Shown: piece by piece, positions 8,638 to 17,513 of the stretch
How the letters are laid out: the number at the start of each line of letters is the position of its first letter
Numbering within the stretch: the first letter of the stretch is position 1
DNA from: Rhizobium redzepovicii
GTDB lineage: Bacteria; Pseudomonadota; Alphaproteobacteria; Rhizobiales; Rhizobiaceae
Assembly (NCBI RefSeq): GCF_019793435.1
Contig: NZ_JAILYH010000015.1
Span: 1-64,000, forward strand
Length of the DNA: 64,000 nt
Reading direction: 5' to 3'
The notes under the pieces: model-generated
Database searches by the model: none
The model's input: only the letters and a program-made list of their open reading frames with translations
What the model was told of the DNA's origin: nothing
Translations under genes and position numbers: made by a program

Positions 8638-9561
8638 ATGAATCCACGACAATTAAAGACATTCCTCGCAGTGATACGGCATCAAAATCTCACCCGCGCC
8701 GCCGCCGAGGTCAACCTCGCCCAATCGAGCCTCAGCGACCAGATACAGGCGCTGGAGGAAGAGCTTGGCGTGGAACTCTTTCTCCGCTCCCGCCAGGGTG
8801 TCGCCCCGACGCCGGCAGGTGCGGCGCTAAAAGCCTATGCGGAGGAGATCCTGGCGCTGAATGACGAGGCAAAGGCCGCCGTCTATGCTGCAGCCGGCAG
8901 AAGCGAGCAGTCCATCTTCCTGGGCACGCTCGAAACCATCGCCGCCGAAAGGTTGGCACCCTGGCTCTCTCTCTTCCGCAGGCAAAACCCCGGCCTCGTT
9001 CTCAAACTCAAGATTGGCGGCAGCGGCGAGCTGCTTGCCCAATTGCGGCACGGCTCGATTGACGTCGCCTTCACCTTCGATCGCGGTGAGCAGGACGAAC
9101 GCTTTGCGACGCGCCGCATCTCCATCGAACCGCTGGTGTTGATCACGGGCCGCGATTCGCAGGTCCCGTCATTTGAAAGCCTTGCGGCGCTGAGCATGGC
9201 GCCCTTTGTCGCGACCGAAACCGGTTGCGTCTATCGCCACCTGTTCGATACAGCCTTTGCAGAGGCGGGCGTGACTGCGCCGCCCATCGTAACGGAAGCT
9301 GACAGTATCGCGACGATCATCCGGCTCGTTGCATCGGGCGCCGGTTACGGCCTCGTCCCGCGTATTGCAGTCGGCCCGGACGCTGGGCGCAGCGATGTCG
9401 TCGAATTGCCGTGGCCGGGCGAACCGCCCACCGCTTCGCTGGTGATGATGTGGCGGCGCCGGCGCGTGCAGCCGCCGACGCTCGCTCTCCTCCTGCAATC
9501 GGCCAGCGAAGAACTTTTGCCCCTCAGACCAGCCGATGCCCGCCTTCGACATGCAGGATAG
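8638..9561 (+). CDS. LysR family transcriptional regulator
   Basis: 307 residues. The N-terminal winged helix is classical (MNPRQLKTFLAVIRHQNLTR, AAAEVNLAQSSLSDQIQALE), followed by a substrate-binding co-inducer domain with the usual LETIAAERLAPWL segment. Its 3' end overlaps the convergent SDR gene by 38 bp. LysR proteins often control a neighbour, and the SDR is the obvious candidate, although convergent rather than divergent orientation makes this less sure. Confidence 0.92.
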   Translation: MNPRQLKTFLAVIRHQNLTRAAAEVNLAQSSLSDQIQALEEELGVELFLRSRQGVAPTPAGAALKAYAEEILALNDEAKAAVYAAAGRSEQSIFLGTLETIAAERLAPWLSLFRRQNPGLVLKLKIGGSGELLAQLRHGSIDVAFTFDRGEQDERFATRRISIEPLVLITGRDSQVPSFESLAALSMAPFVATETGCVYRHLFDTAFAEAGVTAPPIVTEADSIATIIRLVASGAGYGLVPRIAVGPDAGRSDVVELPWPGEPPTASLVMMWRRRRVQPPTLALLLQSASEELLPLRPADARLRHAG

Positions 9562-10261
9562 TGCCTGTGGTGAAACCGTTGCCGATCAGGAAGCGGATCG
9601 CATCGGCGATATCCTCCGGCTGGCCGACACGTCCGGTGGGCAGGCGCTGCGCCATCGCATCCAGCGTTGCCTGCTTGGCGTCCCCAGCAACGAAGCTCCA
9701 GATCGGCGTATCCACCCATCCCGGTGACACGGCATTGATACGGATTGGCGCCAATTCGACGGCGAGCGCCCTGACCAGACCTTCAAGCGCCGCATTGACG
9801 GCGGCGACCACCGATCCGCGCGCTGCCGGTCGATAGGCAGCGACTCCAGAGGTAAAGGTGATCGATCCCGACGGCGGCAGGTGGTCGGCGCCGTATTTCG
9901 CCAGCAGCAGCGGCCCGTAAAATTTGCTCGCGACCACGCGCTGCGCCGCGGCAAGCTCGATCGACGGCAGCAATTGATAGGCGCCTTCAATATCGGCGGC
10001 CGTGCTGACGATATGGTCGACCGCCCCGGTGATGCGAAAGAGTGCCGCGACTTCCTCCTCCTGCGATATGTCGAAAGCGTGGGTTCCAAGTTTCGGGTTG
10101 TCGCCGAGCTGGCGGCAAGCTGCCGCAAGCCTCTCTTGACTGCGCCCCGCGATCGTCACCGAGGCGCCCTCATCGAGCAGGCGCCTGGCAAGCGCGAACC
10201 CCATGCCCGAGCTGCCGCCGACGATCAACACCTTCGCACCTTCGATCTTGATTGTAGTCAT
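9524..10261 (-). CDS. Short-chain dehydrogenase/reductase (SDR)
   Basis: 245 residues from the ATG at 10261. The N-terminal cofactor motif is VLIVGGSSGMGFALARRLLD (GxxxGxG) and the C-terminus has INAVSPGWVDTP and the usual GGHRLV end. The catalytic region is atypical: FTSGVAAYRPAARGSVVAAV replaces the normal S...YxxxK. The Ser is present, and Tyr lies in AAYRP but is not followed by the Lys at the +4 position. This resembles the divergent SDR subgroup in which the active site is changed, so the activity is uncertain. It converges on and overlaps the LysR gene. Confidence 0.85.
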   Translation of the reverse strand: MTTIKIEGAKVLIVGGSSGMGFALARRLLDEGASVTIAGRSQERLAAACRQLGDNPKLGTHAFDISQEEEVAALFRITGAVDHIVSTAADIEGAYQLLPSIELAAAQRVVASKFYGPLLLAKYGADHLPPSGSITFTSGVAAYRPAARGSVVAAVNAALEGLVRALAVELAPIRINAVSPGWVDTPIWSFVAGDAKQATLDAMAQRLPTGRVGQPEDIADAIRFLIGNGFTTGTILHVEGGHRLV

Positions 10262-10331
10262 CTCGCATCTCCATTTGAATGGGAGAGCAGATGCCTCGAC
10301 TCGAAGCAGAAGAAAAACGGAAGAAACCGAT

Positions 10332-10358
10332 AGCATCATCGGCTTTCCCGATGATGCT
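10332..10358. terminator. Perfect 11-bp hairpin after the ABC permease gene
   Basis: AGCATCATCGG (10332-10342) and CCGATGATGCT (10348-10358) with a 5-nt loop. It lies 14 nt past the stop codon of the permease gene and in front of the SDR start region. On the minus strand it is followed by a pyrimidine-rich but not all-U stretch. It probably ends the ABC operon transcript. Confidence 0.6.
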
Positions 10359-10371
10359 GTTCAGGAAACGA

Positions 10372-11133
10372 TCAATTGCGCAGCCGGTAGCCGGTCTTGA
10401 AGATCCAGCCGAGCGTGCCAAGGCATATCGCCAGGAACACCGTGATCATCGCCAGGCTAATCGCCGGGTTGACGTCGGCGATCCCGTAAAAACTCCAGCG
10501 GAAGCCGCTGACGAGATAGAGCACCGGGTTGAGATGGCTGACCGCCTGCCAGAAGGGCGGCAGCATATTGACAGAATAGAAGCTGCCGCCGAGGAAGGTC
10601 AGCGGCGGCACGACCAGCATGGGAATGAGGTTCAGCTGCTCGAAATTGCCGGCCCAGATGCCGATCATAAAGCCGAACAGACTGAAGGTGACGGCCGTCA
10701 GCAAGAAGAACAGGATCATCATGAAGGGATGCTCGATCCTGACGTCGACGAAGAGATTGGCCGTAAGCAGGATGATGAAGCCGATGATCATGCCCTTGGT
10801 GGCGGCGGCCCCGACGTAACCGAGCAGGATCTCGGTCATCGCCACCGGCGCGGAGAGCACTTCGTAGATCGTGCCGGTGAATTTCGGAAAATAAATGCCG
10901 AAGGAACCGTTGCTGATGCACTGGCCAAGCAGCGTCAGCATGATCAGGCCCGGCGTGATAAAGGCGCCGTAGGACACGCCCTCCACCTCCTGGATACGCG
11001 ATCCCACAGCCGCACCGAAGACGATGAAATAGAGCGAGGTCGAGATGACGGGCGAGATGACGCTCTGCAGCAGCGTGCGGCGCGTGCGCGCCATCTCGAA
11101 GAAATAGATCGATTTGATCGCCTCGACGTTCAT
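10372..11133 (-). CDS. ABC-2 type transporter permease
   Basis: 253 residues with six predicted membrane helices and the ABC-2 membrane family look (SVISPVISTSLYFIVFGAAV near the N-terminus; FLGGSFYSVNMLPPFWQAVS in the last third). It pairs with the ATP-binding protein upstream, whose stop codon overlaps its start (ATGA). Such two-gene systems usually export drugs, polysaccharides or other hydrophobic compounds. The substrate cannot be told here. Confidence 0.9.
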   Translation of the reverse strand: MNVEAIKSIYFFEMARTRRTLLQSVISPVISTSLYFIVFGAAVGSRIQEVEGVSYGAFITPGLIMLTLLGQCISNGSFGIYFPKFTGTIYEVLSAPVAMTEILLGYVGAAATKGMIIGFIILLTANLFVDVRIEHPFMMILFFLLTAVTFSLFGFMIGIWAGNFEQLNLIPMLVVPPLTFLGGSFYSVNMLPPFWQAVSHLNPVLYLVSGFRWSFYGIADVNPAISLAMITVFLAICLGTLGWIFKTGYRLRN

Positions 11134-12056
11134 TTGTCCGCTCCTACCAGCGCCACGAAGATGTCTTCGAGCGAACTCTGCCGCGTCGAGAGATCTTTGA
11201 AATGGATATTGTTTTCACCCAGCCGGGTCAGCAGCGCCGCAATGCTTTCCTGCTCGTTGTCGGCGTCAAAATCGTAAGTCAGCCGGCCGCCGCCGGCTTC
11301 CAGCGTCAACCCGTTGCCGGTAAAACAATCCGGAAGCCGTTCGAGCGGTTCGGTGAGATCGAGGATGAGCTGCTTGCGGCCGAGCTTTGCCATCAAAGCC
11401 GCCTTGTCTTCGACGAGCAGCAATTGCCCGCCGTTGATCACGCCGACGCGGTCGGCAATTTCCTCGGCCTCCTCGATATAATGGGTGGTCAGGATGATGG
11501 TAACGCCCGAGGCCCGAAGCTCCTGAACGACATTCCACATGTCCTTGCGCAACGTCACATCGACACCGGCTGTGGGTTCGTCGAGGAAAAGGATATCCGG
11601 CTCATGTGAGAGCGCCTTGGCGATCAGCACACGCCGTTTCATGCCGCCGGAGAGCTGGCGCAGCATATTGTCCTTCTTGTCCCAGAGAGAAAGCGCGCGC
11701 AGCACTTTCTCGATATGGGCGGGATTGGCCTTCTTGCCGTGCAGCCCGCGCGAAAAGCTCACCGTATTGAACACCGTCTCGAACTGATCGGTGGTCAGTT
11801 CCTGCGGCACCAGCCCGATCATCCCGCGTGTGGCGCGGAAATCCTTGACGACATCGTGGCCGGCGACCAGCACCTTGCCGCCGCTCGGATTAGCAATGCC
11901 GCAGATGATCGAAATCAACGTCGTCTTGCCCGCGCCGTTCGGCCCGAGCAGCGCCAGGATCTCACCCTTTTCGACGTCGAGGTTGATGCCTTTCAGCGCC
12001 TCGAACCCATTGGCGTAGGTCTTGGTAAGATTCTGAACGGAAATGATGGGGGCCAT
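11130..12056 (-). CDS. ABC transporter ATP-binding protein (ABC-2 exporter)
   Basis: 308 residues. Walker A is LLGPNGAGKTTLISIICG, the signature is LSGGMKRRVLIAKAL and Walker B is ILFLDEPTAGVD. The C-terminal ~90 residues form the extra domain usual in DrrA/CcmA-type exporter ATPases. It is the first gene of a two-gene operon with the ABC-2 permease. A TATATA-like -10 box lies just upstream on the minus strand, near 12094-12101. Confidence 0.93.
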   Translation of the reverse strand: MAPIISVQNLTKTYANGFEALKGINLDVEKGEILALLGPNGAGKTTLISIICGIANPSGGKVLVAGHDVVKDFRATRGMIGLVPQELTTDQFETVFNTVSFSRGLHGKKANPAHIEKVLRALSLWDKKDNMLRQLSGGMKRRVLIAKALSHEPDILFLDEPTAGVDVTLRKDMWNVVQELRASGVTIILTTHYIEEAEEIADRVGVINGGQLLLVEDKAALMAKLGRKQLILDLTEPLERLPDCFTGNGLTLEAGGGRLTYDFDADNEQESIAALLTRLGENNIHFKDLSTRQSSLEDIFVALVGADK

Positions 12057-12515
12057 GCGTTACTCTTGAGGATTATCGAAGTATTTCGGCCCGCTATATA
12101 ATGCCTTCATGACGCTTTGACATCCTTGGGAACGTGAACACTGCATTCGCGCCTTGCCAACACACGGCTGCCCACTGGCGTCGGATCTTTTGCGAGAGCC
12201 GCCCCGTTCCGGTGAAAAGAAATATAGCCGCCGTCGATGTCATCATCCGGTGATCTTCGTGCCCGATAAAGGAACCGAGGCCAGCACCGGCATCCGCCCC
12301 GCCGCCCATTCCTTGCGGAGCCGTCTTCGGGTGTTCTCGTTGCACCCATTTTCCGCTGCCTCGGCATGTAGTGAAAGTTATTGTTCAGTCACGAAGTGCT
12401 TGGAACCGGCCAGCATCCCCTGTTCAGCCGCGTTCGTCTTAGCCGGCCCTGCGCCGGCTTTCTTTTTGGCAGGTCGAAACTTCAAAGGCGTGGGCGGGCG
12501 GTGAGCAGTGCTCCC
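12057..12515. other. Intergenic region with an unassigned plus-strand terminator
   Basis: 459 bases between the two minus-strand genes. Short open frames exist on both strands, but none has codon use, a ribosome site or similarity that I would support. A good plus-strand intrinsic terminator at 12441-12467 has no plus-strand gene in front of it, so a small RNA ending there is possible (see findings). Confidence 0.45.
12441..12467 (+). terminator. Rho-independent terminator, plus strand
   Basis: AGCCGGC (12441-12447), loop CCTGC, GCCGGCT (12453-12459), then TTCTTTTT. This is a textbook intrinsic terminator read on the plus strand. The nearest genes on both sides are on the minus strand, so the transcript it ends is not identified. 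Confidence 0.7.
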
Positions 12516-14129
12516 TCACAATTCGTCATAGTTGAACCAGTCGAAATCCGCGATCTTCCCGCGTCCCGACGTATCGAAGGCAAACACACCGGTGAAGGAG
12601 CCGGTGAAGGAGCCATGTTCGCCGCGTCCGCCCTCGTCGGAAATCATGCCGGCGTCGAGGATCGGGCCGATCGGCTGCCAAGCGCCCTTGCCCTCGGTCT
12701 GCCAGAAGAATTGCAGATCGTTCTCGCGAATTTCCATGGCGAGCTGGACACGGCCCTCAGCAGCGATCGCCACACCGCTTTCGGCGGGGAAGCTGAGGCG
12801 TCCGTTCGGATAATCGCCATTGCAGGAGAGGATCGTCACGCAGCGGCCGAGTGTTTCGTGCAGCGTCACGGCAACGGCGTGGAATTTATGGCGGTTGTAA
12901 TAATGCGTCAGCCCCGCGACCTGCTGATAGGTGTCGGGCGCGAACTCGACAACGGTCTCGGCGCGGAAGCTGTGATGCTCCTGCCGACGGGCGACCAGCG
13001 ACTGCTCGAACCAGGAGCCGATACTTTCGCGGGCAATCAGCCTGAGATGGCCGGGGCGGTCCGTCAGGTTGAAAATGCGCTCGGGCTCGGGCGTGCGCAG
13101 CCATTGGAAATCGGCCGGCAGCGTGCCGCCGTCGAAGCTGTATTCGCTGCGCATCGGCTTTTCCGCAGGCACGGCGCCGAAGAGGCCGGGCACATCGACA
13201 TCGGGCACCGAGGTGCCATTTTCGAGATAGAGCCAGTCGTCATCGCCCCAGACGCATTTCTGCAGGCTCGTCTCCCGCCCCAGCGTGCAGCGCCGCTTCG
13301 GCGGCAGCGGTCGGCCGCAGAGATGGGTGTGATAGGCCTCACCCTCCGGCGTCTCGACATATTGGCCGTGTCCTGCCCGTTGCAGCACCGCGCCGGGATG
13401 ATCCTTGGAGGTGATGAGATGCATGTTCGGATGCATCTCATAAGGCCCTTCGATGCGGCGCGAGCGCGCCATGGTGACGGCGTGGTCGTAGCCCGTACCA
13501 CCCTCGGCGGTCGTCAGATAATACCAGCCGTTCTTCTTGAAGAGATGCGGGCCTTCGACGAGGCCGAGCGGACTGCCGGCAAAGATATTCTTGATCGGGC
13601 CTTTCAGCGCCTTGGTCGCCGGGTCCCATTCCTGCAGCAGGATGCCGTCGAAGGCCGGCGACTTCGGCGAGCCGCCATAGCTTTCGGTGCGGTGGTTCCA
13701 TTGCATGTTGACGAACCACTTGCGGCCGTCTTCGTCATGGAACAGCGAGGGATCGAAGCCGGAGGAATTGACATAGACGGGATCGGACCATTCGGCCTCG
13801 ATCGAGGGCGCGGTGACGATATAGTTCGGTGCATCCTTGAAACTGCCATCGAAGCGCTTGACGTCGGTATAGACGAGCCAGAATTGCCCGTCGGCATAGG
13901 AAAGGCACGGCGCCCAGATGCCGCAGCTGTCGGGATTGCCGCGCATGTCGAGCTGCGATCGGCGCTCCAGCGGCCGCCGCACCAGCGTCCAGTTCACCAG
14001 GTCGCGCGAATGGTGGATCTGCACGCCGGGATACCATTCGAAGGTCGAGGTGGCGATGTAATAATCCGCGCCGACGCGGCAGATTGACGGATCGGGGTTG
14101 AACCCGGGCAGGATGGGATTGCGGATCAT
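12516..14129 (-). CDS. Glycoside hydrolase family 43 (beta-xylosidase-like)
   Basis: 537 residues: an N-terminal five-bladed propeller (about 1-320) and a C-terminal beta-sandwich domain, the architecture of GH43 xylosidases / alpha-L-arabinofuranosidases. The start IRNPILPGFNPDPSICRVG contains the catalytic base Asp. ATSTFEWYPGVQIHHSRDL and the VEGPHLFKKNGWYYL segment (proton-donor Glu in VEGP) are also diagnostic. No signal peptide, so it should act on imported oligosaccharides in the cytoplasm. It is the last gene of the minus-strand sugar locus reaching back to the ABC importer. Confidence 0.92.
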   Translation of the reverse strand: MIRNPILPGFNPDPSICRVGADYYIATSTFEWYPGVQIHHSRDLVNWTLVRRPLERRSQLDMRGNPDSCGIWAPCLSYADGQFWLVYTDVKRFDGSFKDAPNYIVTAPSIEAEWSDPVYVNSSGFDPSLFHDEDGRKWFVNMQWNHRTESYGGSPKSPAFDGILLQEWDPATKALKGPIKNIFAGSPLGLVEGPHLFKKNGWYYLTTAEGGTGYDHAVTMARSRRIEGPYEMHPNMHLITSKDHPGAVLQRAGHGQYVETPEGEAYHTHLCGRPLPPKRRCTLGRETSLQKCVWGDDDWLYLENGTSVPDVDVPGLFGAVPAEKPMRSEYSFDGGTLPADFQWLRTPEPERIFNLTDRPGHLRLIARESIGSWFEQSLVARRQEHHSFRAETVVEFAPDTYQQVAGLTHYYNRHKFHAVAVTLHETLGRCVTILSCNGDYPNGRLSFPAESGVAIAAEGRVQLAMEIRENDLQFFWQTEGKGAWQPIGPILDAGMISDEGGRGEHGSFTGSFTGVFAFDTSGRGKIADFDWFNYDEL

Positions 14130-14210
14130 GAAGGCCTCCTCCTAGCTATTATTGTGGTACGTACGTCAGATACGGGGCCGAGATATCTCACGTCTCGCCC
14201 ACATTCCTGT

Positions 14211-14310
14211 GCTTGTCACAGGAATCCAGCCGCCGCGCGTCTGCGCGGCGAAAGAATCCTTTCACCCCATGGACTTGGGCTGGCTGGATCTCTGTGCCGA
14301 ACTCCGGGTC
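14211..14310. repeat. REP-like palindromic element (ATTCCTGTG type), partly degenerate
   Basis: The left arm ATTCCTGTGCTTGTCACAGG is itself palindromic and is followed by an internal hairpin GCCGCGCG-TC-TGCGCGGC and a GGACTTGGGC block, then a degraded right arm with CTGGAT. The order matches the complete element at 57704-57843. It lies between the GH43 and aldo/keto reductase genes. Confidence 0.7.
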
Positions 14311-14329
14311 TTAATTGCCCCGACCTTCC

Positions 14330-15361
14330 CTACTCCCGCTCCGCCGACTTCGCCCACAGATTGATATCAGCCTCCCGGGCATAAACATCAATCTCCGCAA
14401 GCTCCTCGGCCGTGAATTCCAAATTATCCAGCGCCTTGACGCAATCGACGATCTGCGATGAGCGGCTGGCGCCGATCAGCGCCGAGGTCACGCGTCCGCC
14501 GCGCAGCACCCAGGCGATTGCCATCTGCGCCAGCGTCTGACCGCGCTTCTCGGCGATGTCGTTGAGCTTCTTTATATTGTCGATGATCGAGGGACGGATG
14601 AAGTCGCGCTTTAGAAAATGGTTTTGCGCCGCGCGGCTGTCGACCGGGATACCGTCGAGATACTTCGTCGTCAGCATGCCCTGGGCAAGCGGCGAGAACA
14701 CGATCGAGCCCATGCCGACCTCGTCGAGCGCGTCGAGCAGACTGTCATCCTCGACCCAGCGGTTGAGCATCGAATAACTCGGCTGGTGGATCAGACAGGG
14801 TGTGCCGAGTTCCTTGAGGATGGCGGCCGCTTCGCGCGTACGCTGCGAATTGTAGGAGGAGATGCCGACATAGAGCGCTCGGCCGGAGCGGACGATATGA
14901 TCGAGCGCGCCGCAGGTCTCTTCCAGCGGCGTGTCAGGATCGAAACGGTGGGAATAGAAGATGTCGACATAGTCGAGGCCCATGCGCTTCAGGCTCTGGT
15001 CGCAGGAAGCGATCACGTATTTTCGGCTGCCCCATTCGCCATAAGGCCCCGGCCACATGTCGTAACCGGCCTTGGAGGAAATGATCAGCTCGTCGCGAAG
15101 TCCGGAAAATTCGGTGCGCAGGATCTCGCCGAAGGCAGTCTCGGCGCTGCCGGGCGGCGGGCCGTAATTGTTGGCGAGATCGAAATGGGTGATGCCGAGG
15201 TCGAAGGCCGTGCGGCACATGTCGATCTTGCGGTCATGCGGTGTGTCGCCGCCGAAATTATGCCAGAGGCCAAGGGAAACGGCCGGCAGCTTCAGGCCGG
15301 AACGACGCGTGCGGTTATATTTCATTTTCGAATAGCGGTCTGCGGCTGGTTGCCAGCTCAT
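14330..15361 (-). CDS. Aldo/keto reductase (YghZ-like)
   Basis: 343 residues, ATG at 15361 preceded by AGGAGA. TIM-barrel aldo/keto reductase with DLANNYGPPPGSAETAFGEI (catalytic Asp and Tyr region), IISSKAGYDMWPGPYGEWGS (catalytic Lys), YSHRFDPDTPLEET (catalytic His) and cofactor-binding GASRSSQI at the C-terminal end. The pattern is that of the YghZ / L-glyceraldehyde-3-phosphate reductase subgroup. Within this locus it may reduce a sugar or sugar aldehyde from oligosaccharide breakdown; that part is inference. Confidence 0.9.
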   Translation of the reverse strand: MSWQPAADRYSKMKYNRTRRSGLKLPAVSLGLWHNFGGDTPHDRKIDMCRTAFDLGITHFDLANNYGPPPGSAETAFGEILRTEFSGLRDELIISSKAGYDMWPGPYGEWGSRKYVIASCDQSLKRMGLDYVDIFYSHRFDPDTPLEETCGALDHIVRSGRALYVGISSYNSQRTREAAAILKELGTPCLIHQPSYSMLNRWVEDDSLLDALDEVGMGSIVFSPLAQGMLTTKYLDGIPVDSRAAQNHFLKRDFIRPSIIDNIKKLNDIAEKRGQTLAQMAIAWVLRGGRVTSALIGASRSSQIVDCVKALDNLEFTAEELAEIDVYAREADINLWAKSAERE

Positions 15362-15450
15362 CTGAAGGTCTCCTGAACCTATCTAAAGGCGCCTCTCCTT
15401 CTTACCCGCGCTTAACGGCGGCCGAAGGCTTAAACATCTCCGCCGTCAAT

Positions 15451-15515
15451 CCTCGGCCTTTGTGCCGAGGATCTGCCAACAGAACGTTGTAGATGCTCGG
15501 GACAAGCCCGAGCAT
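15451..15515. repeat. Pair of palindromic hairpins (REP-like, CTCGGG type)
   Basis: CCTCGGC-CTTTGT-GCCGAGG (15451-15470) and ATGCTCGGG-ACAAG-CCCGAGCAT (15493-15515). It is the same class as the element at 20059-20142, here more diverged. It sits between the aldo/keto reductase and the MocA-type dehydrogenase. Confidence 0.65.
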
Positions 15516-15570
15516 GACGAAACTATTGAAACAACCGCGCCGATACGGCAAGCGTACGACGCGAGCTCCG

Positions 15571-16704
<1,134 letters not shown>

Positions 16705-16712
16705 GATGTGCC

Positions 16713-17474
16713 TCAATAAGTCTGGAAGGATGCAATCGAGCGGCTGATGTTGCGGTCGATATCTTTGGGATTGTCATGTTCGACGACGAAGTGCTTCGCC
16801 TTGGTGGCGCGCAGGGCCGTCATCAGCTTGCCCCATTCCACCTTGCCGTGGCCGACATCGGCCCAGCCGTCTTCGTCCTTGGCCTCGCCAGCCGGCGCGA
16901 TGTCCTTGACATGCACGGCAGTGATACGCGAGCCAAGCTTTTCGATCCAGGCGAAAGGATCGGCATTGCCGCGAATGACCCAGGCGATATCGGCTTCCCA
17001 GGAAATATCAGGCGCCCCCTCGAAGAGGCGCTCGATCGGCAGCGAGCCGTCGGCCAGCTTGACGAATTCGAAATCGTGATTGTGCCAGCCGAATTCGTAG
17101 CCGGCTTCCTTGTACGGCTTGCTCATCTGCTGCAGGTGTTTGCCGAAGGCGACCCAGCCGGCAGCGTCGGTAGGGCGCTGCTCAGCGGCCAGATGCGGCG
17201 CATAGATGGAATCAATGCCGAGAATCTTGGCAATGTTCAGCGACTTCTGCACGTCCTTTTCCAGGAAATCAGGGCTGAAATGGCCGGTCGCCATCACCAG
17301 GCCGTTCTTGTCGAGATCGGCGCGAAGGCTCTTCAGCCCCGCATCGTCGAGATCGGCATAAATGCCGCCGAAGCCCTCGACTTCGGCATAACCCGCCTTG
17401 CCGAGCTTTTCGAAAATCGCCGAATAAGGCTGGAAGTTGCGCGCGCTGTACAGTTGGTAGCTGAGTTTCGTCAT
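16713..17474 (-). CDS. Sugar phosphate isomerase/epimerase (xylose isomerase-like TIM barrel)
   Basis: 253 residues. The start at 17474 is preferred because GAGGAG lies six bases before it. Conserved parts of the AP_endonuc_2 / IolE-like fold are KLSYQLYSARNFQPYSAIFE, EFGWHNHDFEF (metal-binding His and Glu), AVHVKDIAPAG and VEHDNP near the C-terminus. It should isomerise or epimerise a keto-sugar. Encoded directly before the MocA dehydrogenase and after the beta-mannosidase. Confidence 0.9.
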   Translation of the reverse strand: MTKLSYQLYSARNFQPYSAIFEKLGKAGYAEVEGFGGIYADLDDAGLKSLRADLDKNGLVMATGHFSPDFLEKDVQKSLNIAKILGIDSIYAPHLAAEQRPTDAAGWVAFGKHLQQMSKPYKEAGYEFGWHNHDFEFVKLADGSLPIERLFEGAPDISWEADIAWVIRGNADPFAWIEKLGSRITAVHVKDIAPAGEAKDEDGWADVGHGKVEWGKLMTALRATKAKHFVVEHDNPKDIDRNISRSIASFQTY

Positions 17475-17513
17475 CATATTCTCCTCGGGCCTCGTGCCCA
17501 TGCTTGGGAAGGA

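Noticed and set aside
10279..11277. Plus-strand open frame opposite the ABC-2 permease
   Set aside because: Strongly charged and repetitive in Asp/Arg/His, with no domain; antisense of a membrane protein.
12154..12504. Possible small protein in the gap after the ABC ATPase
   Set aside because: No ribosome site, no recognisable motif, and it ends within the orphan terminator region; an RNA gene is more likely there.
12381..14087. Long plus-strand open frame (568 codons) opposite the GH43 gene
   Set aside because: It mirrors the GH43 gene on the other strand. High GC content opens antisense frames, and the GH43 frame has clear family motifs.
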